Shown piece after piece: positions 63,959-64,000 of a stretch of DNA of 64,000 bases. Origin of the DNA: Enterococcus haemoperoxidus ATCC BAA-382 (GTDB lineage Bacteria; Bacillota; Bacilli; Lactobacillales; Enterococcaceae); NCBI RefSeq assembly GCF_000407165.1, contig NZ_KE136479.1, positions 2,181,464-2,245,463 of the forward strand. The letters run 5' to 3'. Below the pieces are notes generated by a model, which saw only the letters and a program-made list of their open reading frames with translations, did no database searches and was not told where the DNA came from. The position numbers and the translations under genes were made by a program. Every line of letters begins with the position of its first letter. Position 1 is the stretch's first letter.

Positions 63959-64000
63959 CTATTTCTCTCCAGTTTAGTCATTGTCCTTATTCTACCAATA

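Overview
The window is a low-GC Firmicute chromosome segment that reads as Enterococcus, close to the E. faecalis lineage. Support comes from the AT-rich sequence, strong AGGAGG ribosome binding sites, a Mga-like regulator, BspA/MucBP and Cna-B surface proteins, and familiar enterococcal neighbours (ptsH/clpE, sdaAB/AA, the ahpC/AhpF-like pair, dltXABCD next to a BceAB-type transporter). No rRNA, tRNA, prophage or plasmid functions were seen. Identification rests on recognising protein sequences; no database search was run.

Layout. 1-8.2 kb: 5' part of ptsH (HPr), a small orphan protein, clpE under a CtsR operator, a DUF1827 protein, a Vat-type acetyltransferase, prfC (RF3) and a Mga-like regulator. 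8.2-12.6 kb: a CNNM/CorC-type membrane protein, an AI-2E-family exporter, a 62-residue protein, a GNAT enzyme and a DUF402 nucleotide phosphatase. 12.8-13.4 kb: a CRISPR array of type I-C character with its leader but no cas genes, directly downstream of mutY. 13.4-17.7 kb: recX-mutY, an RlmCD-type rRNA methyltransferase and two small proteins. 17.9-20.5 kb: rplK-rplA-rplJ-rplL with two L1-site candidates and an L10 leader. 20.6-22.5 kb: sdaAB-sdaAA and a truncated carboxymuconolactone-decarboxylase gene.

22.7-27.6 kb is a nucleoside salvage cluster: LacI-type repressor, nucleoside hydrolase, DcuC-family transporter, GNAT protein and ribokinase. 27.6-29.6 kb holds a lipoprotein hydrolase, nusG, and the short genes secE and rpmG. 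29.7-36.2 kb: a CBS-ACT protein, PhzF-like, murB, a Gfo/Idh oxidoreductase, a CLC transporter, exoA and a DnaQ-like exonuclease, followed by a multiply frameshifted ISL3-type transposase. 37.8-46.8 kb: a membrane acyltransferase, a domain-permuted AhpF-like reductase with ahpC (candidate PerR site), a second DUF915 hydrolase, an unusual EndoIII-like protein, TrmR, PadR/DUF1048, lplA and an MBL-fold protein. 47-56 kb: two large wall-anchored surface proteins flank a DUF975 membrane protein and an M42 aminopeptidase. 56.4-64 kb: the dltXABCD D-alanylation operon and a BceAB-type ABC transporter, both concerned with cell-envelope defence.

The most interesting signals are outside genes: the cas-less CRISPR array whose leader stops a few bases from the mutY stop codon; a long 5' leader shared by ahpC and the M42 peptidase gene, with matching conserved ends and similar predicted folds; and a related element of about 90 bases lying between stop codon and terminator of both dltD and the large adhesin gene.
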